From: an uncultured Gammaproteobacteria bacterium | GTDB taxonomy: Bacteria > Pseudomonadota > Gammaproteobacteria > Ga0077536 | Length of the DNA: 5,572 bases | NCBI GenBank assembly: GCA_903866355.1 | Contig: CAIPNE010000137.1 | Span: forward strand, 1 to 5,572 | Direction: 5' to 3' | In this document: piece by piece, positions 1 to 4,950 of the stretch | Layout: every line of letters starts with the position of its first letter | How positions within the stretch are numbered: position 1 is the stretch's first letter | Notes under the pieces: generated by a model | Seen by the model: only the letters and a program-made list of their open reading frames with translations | Databases searched by the model: none | Told to the model about the DNA's origin: nothing | Program-made: the position numbers and the translations under genes

Positions 1-72
1 CAGACGCTGGTCTTCGTGCGCGAGCTTGCGCTGGATGCGCGCAATGAGCGCGGCTTCGGTAATGGTGTCCAT
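1..72 (-). CDS. N-terminal part of a small conserved hypothetical protein (cut by window edge)
   Basis: The first 24 codons of a minus-strand gene starting at ATG 72-70, reading MDTITEAALIARIQRKLAHE and then DQRL before the edge. A strong ribosome binding site AAGGAG (82-87 on the minus strand) lies 9 nt before the ATG, inside the end of the preceding gene. That gene's TAG stop (75-73) directly abuts this ATG, so the two are probably translationally coupled. The pattern of ITEA followed by LIARIxRKLA resembles the start of short (about 60-80 aa) uncharacterised proteins that I associate with proteobacterial prophage-like elements. That resemblance is from memory and unverified. No function is assigned. 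It is in the same operon direction as the helicase. Confidence 0.72.
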   Translation of the reverse strand, partial: MDTITEAALIARIQRKLAHEDQRL

Positions 73-318
73 CTACTTCGTCTCCTTCGTGGTTGTGTCT
101 TCGTACAGGTTGAACTCAGGTGCAAGTCCGACCACCCATGCAAGCGGTAGCCGGAGGTGTTGTGCAACGTCATGCGCGGTCAGTCCCTGCTCGAGCAGGT
201 CGCGAGCGGCTTTAGCAAGGCCAGCGGTGTCTGCTGGCCGGTAGAGCTGTGCTAGGTGGTGGTAGTCCAGTCGGCCACCTATGCGAAAGGTGACAGGTGA
301 CGGCAGGTGTCGGCTCAT
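73..318 (-). CDS. Small helix-turn-helix-like protein of the satellite replication region
   Basis: An 81-aa minus-strand ORF, start ATG 318-316, stop TAG 75-73. Residues about 34-67 (AKAARDLL, then EQGLTAHDVAQHLRLPLAWV) look like a helix-turn-helix of the kind that binds DNA: a helix, a short turn after a Gly, and a second helix with alternating hydrophobic positions. The tail (TTTKETK) is polar. The start has only a weak purine-rich site (AGAGA about 10 nt upstream) and no better in-frame start exists. The next gene follows with a TAG-ATG junction and a good ribosome site inside this gene, which supports translation of this frame. Its first codons and leader overlap the iteron-like repeats at 288-351, so it could bind its own upstream DNA (inference). 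Not recognised as a named family. Confidence 0.62.
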   Translation of the reverse strand: MSRHLPSPVTFRIGGRLDYHHLAQLYRPADTAGLAKAARDLLEQGLTAHDVAQHLRLPLAWVVGLAPEFNLYEDTTTKETK

Positions 319-391
319 AGGGAAATATCTCTAGGGGGGTGTCTATAGGGGAGTTTTGTGTTTAGGCGTCACTACCCGTCACCCGTCACCC
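288..391. other. Candidate replication origin or control region: mirror-symmetric GGTGAC-type iterons
   Basis: On the plus strand AGGTGAC occurs at 288-294 and 295-301 and AGGTGTC at 305-311 (start spacing 7 then 10). Inverted copies follow: GTCACTA at 368-374, GTCACCC at 378-384 and 385-391 (start spacing 10 then 7). The two 24-bp arms match at 18 of 24 positions when one is reverse-complemented, and they are separated by 56 bp. The left arm lies in the first codons of the small HTH gene and the right arm covers the stop codon of the helicase gene. In P4, replication needs ori and crr, both with short repeats bound by the alpha protein, and crr lies downstream of alpha (established). The analogous place here suggests an origin or crr-like element, which is inference. 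Confidence 0.45.
315..351. repeat. Three TAGGG-centred direct repeats at exact 14-bp spacing
   Basis: TCATAGGG, TCTCTAGGGG and TCTATAGGGG place TAGGG at 318, 332 and 346, an exact 14-bp period. A weaker TAGGC follows at 363. On the minus strand these read CCCTA repeats running up to the ATG of the small HTH gene (the first repeat contains the start codon). They fill most of the 60-bp gap between helicase and HTH genes and lie between the two arms of the larger inverted iteron cluster. They may be binding sites for a replication initiator or a repressor. No family-specific site is recognised. Confidence 0.5.
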
Positions 392-1755
392 CATGCACTC
401 CCGTGGTCCATCTCAATCCCTTCGTAAAAACGTCCGTTGTTTGCGCGTCGATACCCATAGCCACGGCGCTGCAGTTCCGCGGGAAGGTCCTTTGCGGGAA
501 TCGGTTTCTCGTCCATGTCCCGGCAATACTCAAAAAAGGCTTTTTGGAAAATTGACGCCTTCACCTGGGCTACTCGGCGCTGGCTGCACTTCTCGGTAAT
601 GAACGAACCCAGCACGTCTGCTTCCTGCCGGTACTGCTCTAGCGCCGCGCTGATGGCCGCTGGCGGTGCCAGTCCCATGCGCTGCCATTCAATGCATCCG
701 GCAACAGACCATTGAAGGATTCCCGGCAGCTCAAGCAGCAGCTTGTCCAGCAGGCGGTGGTCGCGTTCTTCCGGCGGGATGGACACGGTGAACGGGACCA
801 AGTGGAGGCGCCGCCAGATGCCGGCGTCGGTGCCGGTGATAGCTGGCTTGTAGTTGCCGCGCATGGCCAGCTTATGCTTCGGTTGAAAGTCGAAAAACTC
901 CCCATACTTGAACTCACCCGTGAGGGTGTCGCCGCCGGTCAGTTGCTTGAGCTTGGCTTCGTCAAATCGGGAACCCTGCTGGGTTTCATTTAGGGAGACA
1001 AACCGAACACCCTTGAGGCGTGCAATGTCGTTGGGGATGTCGCGTGCCTTAGTGAGCAGGCCGGGGTCAGCGCCTTGTGCGTAGTCGCCTAGCAGACGCA
1101 ACAGCACCTCAAAAAGTACAGACTTGCCGTTGGCACCACCACCCCACGCGAACAGCAGCACCTGCTCGTCCGTCAGCCCGGTCAGGCAGTACCCCACAAA
1201 CCGCTGCAGGTATGCGCGCACTTCAGGGTCCGGCAGCACTTGCGCGAGGAACTGTTGCCAGCGTGGTGCAGCGGCGCCGGGAATCCATGGCGCGCCGACT
1301 ATCCGCGTGAGCAGTTGCGACGGGGAATGCGCCGTCAGCTTGCCGGTCTTCAGGTCAATGACGCCTGAGGGAGTGTTAAGCACCCACGGGTCCGCGTCGA
1401 ACAAATCATATTCGCGCGAGACACCGGGAAGAGCAGCGGCCAGACTCACAGCGGATTCAATACCGCGGCGCTGGCTGCAGGCCTTGGCCATGGCGATGCG
1501 GTCCTTCTGCTCGTGAGCAGGAACGCCGCGTAGGTCCCATAACTGCTTCGCGTCTTCCATGGCTTCACGCTTGATGAGCAGGTTCCCGTGGTCGCGTGCA
1601 AAGCGGGTGCCGTCGTATGCCATCCACCCCAAAGCAGGGACGTACAAATTACGATTGTCGCAACGGCTTACAAGTCTCTCGGCTGCGGCAATCTCGGTAG
1701 AGTCTTTTGCAGAAAGCTGTGAGGCCTTTTTGTAATCGAGGATGTTGGCGCTCAT
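379..1755 (-). CDS. P4-family replication helicase (D5-like, SF3 helicase)
   Basis: 458 aa, ATG 1755-1753, stop TGA 381-379. The start overlaps the stop of the upstream primase-like gene as ATGA, with GGAG about 8 nt upstream. Residues about 110-190 resemble the D5 N-terminal domain found in phage/plasmid P4-family primase-helicases. Walker A is GGGANGKS at 205-212 (Lys211, Ser212). Walker B-like RFVSLNE ends at Glu257. Motif C is about KLAMRGN (296-301, sensor Asn301), followed by a likely arginine finger in IWRRL (Arg315/316). The C-terminal 100 residues may form a winged-helix DNA-binding part, as in P4 alpha. Role: ATP-driven unwinding at the element's origin after excision or helper infection. 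The protein is shorter than P4 alpha (about 777 aa) because no primase catalytic domain is fused to it. The 3' end runs into the iteron cluster. Confidence 0.92.
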   Translation of the reverse strand: MSANILDYKKASQLSAKDSTEIAAAERLVSRCDNRNLYVPALGWMAYDGTRFARDHGNLLIKREAMEDAKQLWDLRGVPAHEQKDRIAMAKACSQRRGIESAVSLAAALPGVSREYDLFDADPWVLNTPSGVIDLKTGKLTAHSPSQLLTRIVGAPWIPGAAAPRWQQFLAQVLPDPEVRAYLQRFVGYCLTGLTDEQVLLFAWGGGANGKSVLFEVLLRLLGDYAQGADPGLLTKARDIPNDIARLKGVRFVSLNETQQGSRFDEAKLKQLTGGDTLTGEFKYGEFFDFQPKHKLAMRGNYKPAITGTDAGIWRRLHLVPFTVSIPPEERDHRLLDKLLLELPGILQWSVAGCIEWQRMGLAPPAAISAALEQYRQEADVLGSFITEKCSQRRVAQVKASIFQKAFFEYCRDMDEKPIPAKDLPAELQRRGYGYRRANNGRFYEGIEMDHGSAWGDG

Positions 1756-2255
1756 GCCGGCAGCTCCGGCGCCTTTACTTTAGGCGGACGAACTCCTGCC
1801 AGCTCCGCGCCGGTGAGCAGGCGCTCGGCGGCAAGGCTGATGCGGTCAATCACGGCTTTGGTCAGCGGCTCGCCACGTTCGAGGTCGCTGGCAATGATGG
1901 CCAAAACGATGGCCTCATGGCGCAATGCGGCCAGCACATCACGCGGGTTGAATGTCTCGCGGCGGTGGCGGTCGGGAGTCTCTCGCCGGTCCATTTGCGG
2001 GAACAGGTCGCCGACGGTCAATCCAACTGCGCCGGTAATTTGGTCAACGTCGCACCCGGCCCAGCACTTCATCAGCAAGCGGCCATCGTCTAGCTCGCGA
2101 ATGGTCAAGGACCGTGAACGATGCTTCGACGGATGGGCCGGGCATATCGCACGGCAGCATCCCTGCTGGGTATGCATTACGCCATCGAGGCGCGGCACTA
2201 ACAGGTCCCAAGGCCGGGACGTTTGCGAGTATTTCTCGCTAGGGTAAAGTGACAT
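1752..2255 (-). CDS. CHC2-like zinc-finger primase-related protein
   Basis: 167 aa, ATG 2255-2253 preceded by AAGGA about 7 nt upstream. The stop overlaps the helicase start (ATGA), so the two are translationally coupled. Residues 33-86 carry a primase-type zinc ribbon with Cys38 and His41 (CPAH), Cys64 and Cys68 (CWAGC). The linker IRELDDGRLLMKC and the downstream AVGLTVGDLFP are typical of the zinc-binding domain that precedes Toprim in P4-like primases. Residues 100-167 look helical and hold no Toprim or other primase catalytic motif that I can find. Likely role: template recognition or loading at the element's origin together with the helicase. It is often annotated as a DNA primase, but only the zinc-finger part is supported here. 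Confidence 0.85.
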   Translation of the reverse strand: MSLYPSEKYSQTSRPWDLLVPRLDGVMHTQQGCCRAICPAHPSKHRSRSLTIRELDDGRLLMKCWAGCDVDQITGAVGLTVGDLFPQMDRRETPDRHRRETFNPRDVLAALRHEAIVLAIIASDLERGEPLTKAVIDRISLAAERLLTGAELAGVRPPKVKAPELPA

Positions 2256-2266
2256 GGCGAATCCTT

Positions 2267-2294
2267 ACCCGGTCCATGTGGCCGGGTTTTTTTT
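2267..2294 (+). terminator. Strong plus-strand intrinsic terminator opposite the minus-strand genes
   Basis: ACCCGG (2267-2272) pairs with CCGGGT (2282-2287). Two further pairs (T-G and C-G) close a 5-nt loop (CATGT), and eight T residues follow at 2287-2294, then GTTTGTTT. This is the layout of a rho-independent terminator reading on the plus strand. No plus-strand gene precedes it, so it would stop antisense transcription coming from the replication genes towards the AlpA gene. On the minus strand the same hairpin has no T-tract and sits just upstream of the AAGGA ribosome site of the zinc-finger gene. Confidence 0.7.
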
Positions 2295-2305
2295 GTTTGT
2301 TTGGA

Positions 2306-2503
2306 TTAGGCCGCGGTCTTGCCGCGCAGGCGCTGCTCGAAACCTTCGATGGCTTCAGAGGTCCAGCGCACTCGAGATTGCATCTCCACGCCAAGCTTTA
2401 CGGGTGGCGGGAGGAATCCGGAGCGGCTCCAGTTGTCGACGGTGCGGGGCGTTACCGAAAGACGGTTCGCTAGCTGCTGCTTTGTTAGATATTGCGTTTT
2501 CAC
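2306..2503 (-). CDS. AlpA-like HTH transcriptional regulator
   Basis: 65 aa, about the usual length of AlpA-family regulators, stop TAA 2308-2306. The start must be GTG 2503-2501, because an in-frame TGA lies two codons upstream and no ATG occurs before residue 41. Residues 5-57 form the MerR/excisionase-type winged helix: LTKQQLANRLSVTPRTVDNW is the HTH, followed by a wing (PPPVKLG, then VRWTSEAIEGFEQRL). AlpA of CP4-57 activates its element's integrase, and P4 Vis is a related regulator and excisionase (established). By analogy this protein may control int or excision, or the replication genes. It stands alone, 50 bp before the zinc-finger gene and 64 bp after the unknown gene. A perfect palindrome overlaps its ribosome site, suggesting autoregulation. 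Confidence 0.88.
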   Translation of the reverse strand: MKTQYLTKQQLANRLSVTPRTVDNWSRSGFLPPPVKLGVEMQSRVRWTSEAIEGFEQRLRGKTAA

Positions 2504-2533
2504 TGCTCACACTCTTTCTGGAAGGTGTGAGCA
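2504..2533. promoter_or_regulatory. Operator-like inverted repeat before the AlpA-like gene
   Basis: TGCTCACAC (2504-2512) and its exact complement GTGTGAGCA (2525-2533) are separated by 12 bp. The left arm touches the GTG start codon, so the site covers the whole ribosome-binding region. Arm centres are 21 bp apart, about two helical turns, as expected for a dimeric regulator binding one DNA face. The same sequence could form a stem in the mRNA that hides the start. Binding by the encoded AlpA-like protein is inference. Confidence 0.5.
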
Positions 2534-2567
2534 ATTTATGTACTTGGCTTAGGGAATAGTAATCACC

Positions 2568-3410
2568 CTAAATTGAAGAAACACTCTTCCGCTTTTGCTT
2601 CGGCCGGCGTGCTTGGAGAATCACACTCCTGATGGAGTGGTCGTCAATGTTTTGACCGAATGCGGAAAAAAAAGCGACAAGTAACGCGACGGTGACTGTA
2701 TCGGGAACTCCAGCGGCTTCCGTTTTTGAGCTGATGTATCTAATCGCTGCACCACGTCGTGACTTTTCGCCACCTTTGGCCGCTGGTCCCATTCGGCGCT
2801 CAAAGCCTGCCAGCGATTCTCTTTCTAGGTCTTTGCAAAAGCTGTTTGCATAGAAGTCCAAATAACCGCTGTTCTCATCAAAAATTCCCCTTATAGCTTT
2901 TAGGTGCGGCAAATCCTTATCTTCATGGCGCGCAGACTCCAGTGCGGTTATTGAATCAGCTAGATGATAAAAAGCGGTAACAGATAGGGCTGCGGCTAAT
3001 GACAAGGAAGAGGCTACTTCCCGTAGCTGTTTCCAGTTTTTTTCTGAGCTATTCGACAAATAGTCTGTTGCCGCAGCATTGAGGCAATCAAGAAATCTTC
3101 CATCAAGTACAGGAGCCAGGATTGATTTGTTGCTATCAGTCCAATTTTCTAGGCACCAATCAAAAAACCTTTGGCCTCCGGGGTGTGCTGCCAAGTGTTC
3201 GGAAAAAGGTAGCCTAGAAAAAAACTGCATAGCAGCTTCGGGTTTTGAGCCTGCGTCCTTCCACCAAGCCGCAACGCTTTGTCGGTCATCAATGCCTAGT
3301 CCTAACCTGCGCCTAGGGTGGCTTTCAACCGGAAAAGGTCTTGCTATGGCTGCACTTTTTGCTGCTGATTTTTTCGGTTTTTTTGGTGCGGAATTTTTCG
3401 TCTTTTTCAT
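2568..3410 (-). CDS. Unknown protein, AT-richer cargo gene coupled to the integrase
   Basis: 280 aa from ATG 3410-3408, stop TAG 2570-2568. This start is preferred over an ATG at 3452 because it overlaps the integrase stop as ATGA and has GGAG six to eight nt upstream (GGAGAGCAACC before ATG). I do not recognise the family. The first 25 residues are Lys/Ala-rich and probably disordered (MKKTKNSAPKKPKKSAAKSA). Residues 40-270 look mostly helical, with aromatic-rich stretches (AAWW, MQFFSRLPF, FFDWCLENW) and two hydrophobic segments (about 132-150 and 238-252) that are amphipathic rather than clear membrane spans. The C-terminus is basic (ARRPKQKRK). Base composition is visibly more AT-rich than that of int and the replication genes, suggesting separate acquisition. 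Its position beside int fits accessory cargo, and a defence role is possible but unproven. Confidence 0.85.
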   Translation of the reverse strand: MKKTKNSAPKKPKKSAAKSAAIARPFPVESHPRRRLGLGIDDRQSVAAWWKDAGSKPEAAMQFFSRLPFSEHLAAHPGGQRFFDWCLENWTDSNKSILAPVLDGRFLDCLNAAATDYLSNSSEKNWKQLREVASSLSLAAALSVTAFYHLADSITALESARHEDKDLPHLKAIRGIFDENSGYLDFYANSFCKDLERESLAGFERRMGPAAKGGEKSRRGAAIRYISSKTEAAGVPDTVTVALLVAFFSAFGQNIDDHSIRSVILQARRPKQKRKSVSSI

Positions 3411-4672
3411 GGTTGCTCTCCACCAACAATAGAGCAAAGCAAAACGGACCATTTCTCTAGTGCCTCGCCGATTTCATCCGTATAGCGGTGCTGGTTGTAG
3501 GTGGCCAGCATTAGGTTTTCCTGAGCGTGGTTCAGTACTCGCTCCGCCACCTCTTGCGATACGCCAAGGCGGGAAAGGTTGGTTCTTACCGTGCGGCGGA
3601 GGTCGTGTGGCGTGAAGTGCTGCGCGAGGCCAAGGCGGTCGTTAAACGTGCGGCAAGCTCGCGTGATGCTGCGCTCCCTATCTGCCGGCGCTGCTCCGGA
3701 ACCTCTGGCCGGCAACAGGAACTCAGACCGGCCATTAATGCGCCTGAGACGCGCTAGGACGCTCACGGCGCGCCGCGGCAGTAGAACCATATGGTCGCGT
3801 CCATTCTTCGTATCAGGGAGACGCCAGAGGCGTCTGGCGTGCCGGCAGTCCTTCGTGGGCGGTAGGCGCTCGATATCGGACCATTTCGCTACGGCCACCT
3901 CACCCCGGCGCTGGCCCGTCAGCAGGATGAACTGCAGCGCGAGAGCGAGTGCAGGGGATATGCCATTACCGCGGCTGCCTTCGTATGGGAGCGTTTCCAG
4001 TCCGGTCCAGACGCGGCGCAGCTCTTCGTCGGAGAGGACACGGGTGCGCGGCTCCTCCTTTCCGCCAAGCTTCCGCTTTGGGAACAACGGCAGCGCGTCG
4101 ATAATTTCGCGGTCAGCGGCGACGGCGAACACGGCTTTGAGCAGCTCGTGTACCCGGTTGGCCATCGTGGGGCTGCCGCGGTCCACTACTCGTTGAAACA
4201 GGTTCACTAGGTCGGCGCGCTTGATGGTGGCCGCTTCCCTGTCGCCAATGAACGGCAGCACGTCCACGTCCAGCATTCGGCGTGCCGGCTCTTTGTGCTT
4301 GCGGTCGCTGAACTTTAGGTAGGCTTCGGCGCAGTCCGCAACGGTCGGTCCCCCAGTTGGAGCGGGGAGGGTCCGCGGTGAATTGTCCTTCCAGAAATCT
4401 GCCACTACCTTTTCAGGGTCGCCGCCGGTTCTTGCCGCTTCCGCGCATTGGGCGTGGAGGCTTCGAACACGCTCGATGGTAAGCAGGGGACCAACGTCGC
4501 CTAAGGTCAGGATGGACCGCTTGCCGTCGCGGAACCAAGACCAGCGAAAAGTCTTTCGTGGCGTGCCTCGGTTCAGCGACACCCTAAGGCTGAGGCCACG
4601 CAAGTCGTCTATCGAGTAATCTTTGCGCTCAGTCACCTGAAGACGCTCAACGCCGCGGTGTGTAAGTTTCAT
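3407..4672 (-). CDS. int: P4-type tyrosine-recombinase integrase
   Basis: 421 aa, the usual length for P4-type integrases. The start is ATG 4672-4670 (MKLT is a typical opening for the family). No clear Shine-Dalgarno is seen. Residues 1-90 form the arm-type DNA-binding domain (DUF4102 type) and 108-198 the SAM-like core-binding domain. The catalytic domain follows from about 210: Arg255 in TGQRRGE, Lys289 in the beta-hairpin (DTKNGRD), His356 and Arg359 in HDLRR, His382 in NHAQ, and the nucleophile Tyr392 in ATYNQHRY. All catalytic residues are present, so it should be active. It cuts and rejoins DNA between attP and the 3' part of tRNA-Pro(GGG), whose fragment lies 177 bp upstream. Its stop overlaps the start of the unknown gene. 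Confidence 0.95.
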   Translation of the reverse strand: MKLTHRGVERLQVTERKDYSIDDLRGLSLRVSLNRGTPRKTFRWSWFRDGKRSILTLGDVGPLLTIERVRSLHAQCAEAARTGGDPEKVVADFWKDNSPRTLPAPTGGPTVADCAEAYLKFSDRKHKEPARRMLDVDVLPFIGDREAATIKRADLVNLFQRVVDRGSPTMANRVHELLKAVFAVAADREIIDALPLFPKRKLGGKEEPRTRVLSDEELRRVWTGLETLPYEGSRGNGISPALALALQFILLTGQRRGEVAVAKWSDIERLPPTKDCRHARRLWRLPDTKNGRDHMVLLPRRAVSVLARLRRINGRSEFLLPARGSGAAPADRERSITRACRTFNDRLGLAQHFTPHDLRRTVRTNLSRLGVSQEVAERVLNHAQENLMLATYNQHRYTDEIGEALEKWSVLLCSIVGGEQP

Positions 4673-4674
4673 TC

Positions 4675-4719
4675 AACTGCACCCAGAACTGCACCCAAAT
4701 TGGGAAAGTGGGTGCAGTT
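4675..4719. repeat. Three copies of AACTGCACCCA in the att arm (two direct, one inverted)
   Basis: AACTGCACCCA occurs at 4675-4685 and 4687-4697 (12-bp start spacing), and as its exact complement TGGGTGCAGTT at 4709-4719. They lie directly upstream of the int start, between int and the att core. Short repeats in this place are usually arm-type binding sites for the integrase N-terminal domain, or excisionase/regulator sites (inference). The second and third copies could also form an 11-bp stem with an 11-nt loop in the int mRNA leader, three bases being left beyond the first copy before the ATG. Confidence 0.55.
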
Positions 4720-4779
4720 TAGCCGGTGCTAGCGGTTTCTGGTAGTGACGCGAAAAGATAGGAAAAAGACTTGAAACGC

Positions 4780-4807
4780 TTTGTAAATCAGACACTTAGT
4801 GAGTCAA
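4780..4807 (-). promoter_or_regulatory. int: Possible sigma70 promoter for int
   Basis: On the minus strand TTGACT (4807-4802, five of six matches to the -35 consensus) is followed after 16 bp by TACAAA (4785-4780, four of six to the -10). It would give a leader of about 100 nt containing the AACTGCACCCA repeats. The match is moderate and untested. Confidence 0.35.
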
Positions 4808-4814
4808 ATGTTTC

Positions 4815-4832
4815 GGAACCGATTGGAACCGA
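4815..4832. repeat. GGAACCGA direct repeat beside the att core
   Basis: GGAACCGA at 4815-4822 and 4825-4832, one helical turn apart (10 bp), lies 17 bp before the tRNA fragment and just upstream of the possible int promoter. It could be an arm site for integrase or a regulator site. The copies are few and short, so chance cannot be excluded. Confidence 0.35.
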
Positions 4833-4848
4833 AAAGAAGTCTTTTTTT

Positions 4849-4894
4849 CATGGGGTGCAAGGGGTCGTAGGTTCAAATCCTATCGCCCCGACCA
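4849..4894 (+). pseudogene. 3' fragment of tRNA-Pro (anticodon GGG): attachment-site core at the element's right end
   Basis: From C4849 the sequence fits the 3' part of a tRNA. The anticodon loop ATGGGGT (4850-4856, anticodon GGG at 4852-4854) is followed by stem strand GCAAG (4857-4861) and variable region GGGTC. The T-arm is GTAGG-TTCAAAT-CCTAT (4867-4883), then acceptor strand CGCCCCG (4884-4890), discriminator A and encoded CCA (4892-4894). The partner anticodon strand (CTTGC) is replaced by a T-run except for its last C, and the D-arm and 5' acceptor strand are absent, so this is not a working gene. It is what remains after integration into a tRNA 3' half. The intact tRNA-Pro should be at the other element end. 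The Pro(GGG) assignment rests on the anticodon loop and a CGCCCCG acceptor strand, typical of bacterial tRNA-Pro. Confidence 0.85.
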
Positions 4895-4908
4895 ATTCGA
4901 ATACTTCT

Positions 4909-4937
4909 AACGCCGGCGCAAGCCGGCGTTGTTGTTT
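4909..4937 (+). terminator. Intrinsic terminator of the tRNA-Pro transcript
   Basis: AACGCCGGC (4909-4917) and GCCGGCGTT (4922-4930) form a 9-bp stem with a GCAA tetraloop, followed by GTTGTTT. It lies 14 nt after the tRNA CCA end and just before the ribosome site of the next gene. The T-tract is imperfect, so termination may be partial. Confidence 0.65.
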
Positions 4938-4950
4938 GTGGAGAGTCCGC

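Larger units (their letters stand above)
1..4894 (-). mobile_element. Right-hand part of a P4-like integrative element (phage satellite) inserted in tRNA-Pro(GGG)
   Basis: A P4-type tyrosine integrase, an AlpA-like regulator, a zinc-finger primase-like protein and a D5/SF3 helicase lie on one strand. The integrase gene is next to a 3' fragment of tRNA-Pro on the other strand. This order is the core of P4-like satellites and related integrative elements (family knowledge). The right boundary is the tRNA fragment at 4849-4894. The left boundary, which should hold the complete tRNA-Pro gene on the plus strand, lies outside the window. No capsid, terminase or tail genes are visible here, which fits a satellite, though such genes could lie further left. 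Confidence 0.85.

Noticed and set aside
1124..2247. Several plus-strand ORFs of 128-144 aa opposite the helicase and zinc-finger genes
   Set aside because: Arg/Ser-rich low-information products antisense to genes with clear motifs, without ribosome sites.
2549..2571. TTAGGG / CCCTAA inverted repeat with 11-bp spacer before the AlpA-like gene
   Set aside because: Six-base arms only, overlapping a stop codon, with no flanking T-run. Too weak to call an operator or terminator.
3411..3452. Upstream ATG at 3452 extending the unknown gene by 14 residues
   Set aside because: It would overlap int by 46 bp, whereas ATG 3410 has a GGAG site and an ATGA overlap typical of coupling.
3579..4196. 205-aa plus-strand ORF
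   Set aside because: Antisense to the catalytic part of the integrase, Arg/Ser-rich, no recognisable domain.
4771..4799. Plus-strand promoter-like TTGAAA with ACTTAG at 17 bp
   Set aside because: The -10 match is poor, and no plus-strand gene begins before the tRNA fragment.
4895..4902. ATTCGAAT palindrome after the tRNA fragment
   Set aside because: An eight-base palindrome is common by chance and lies outside the tRNA-derived core.
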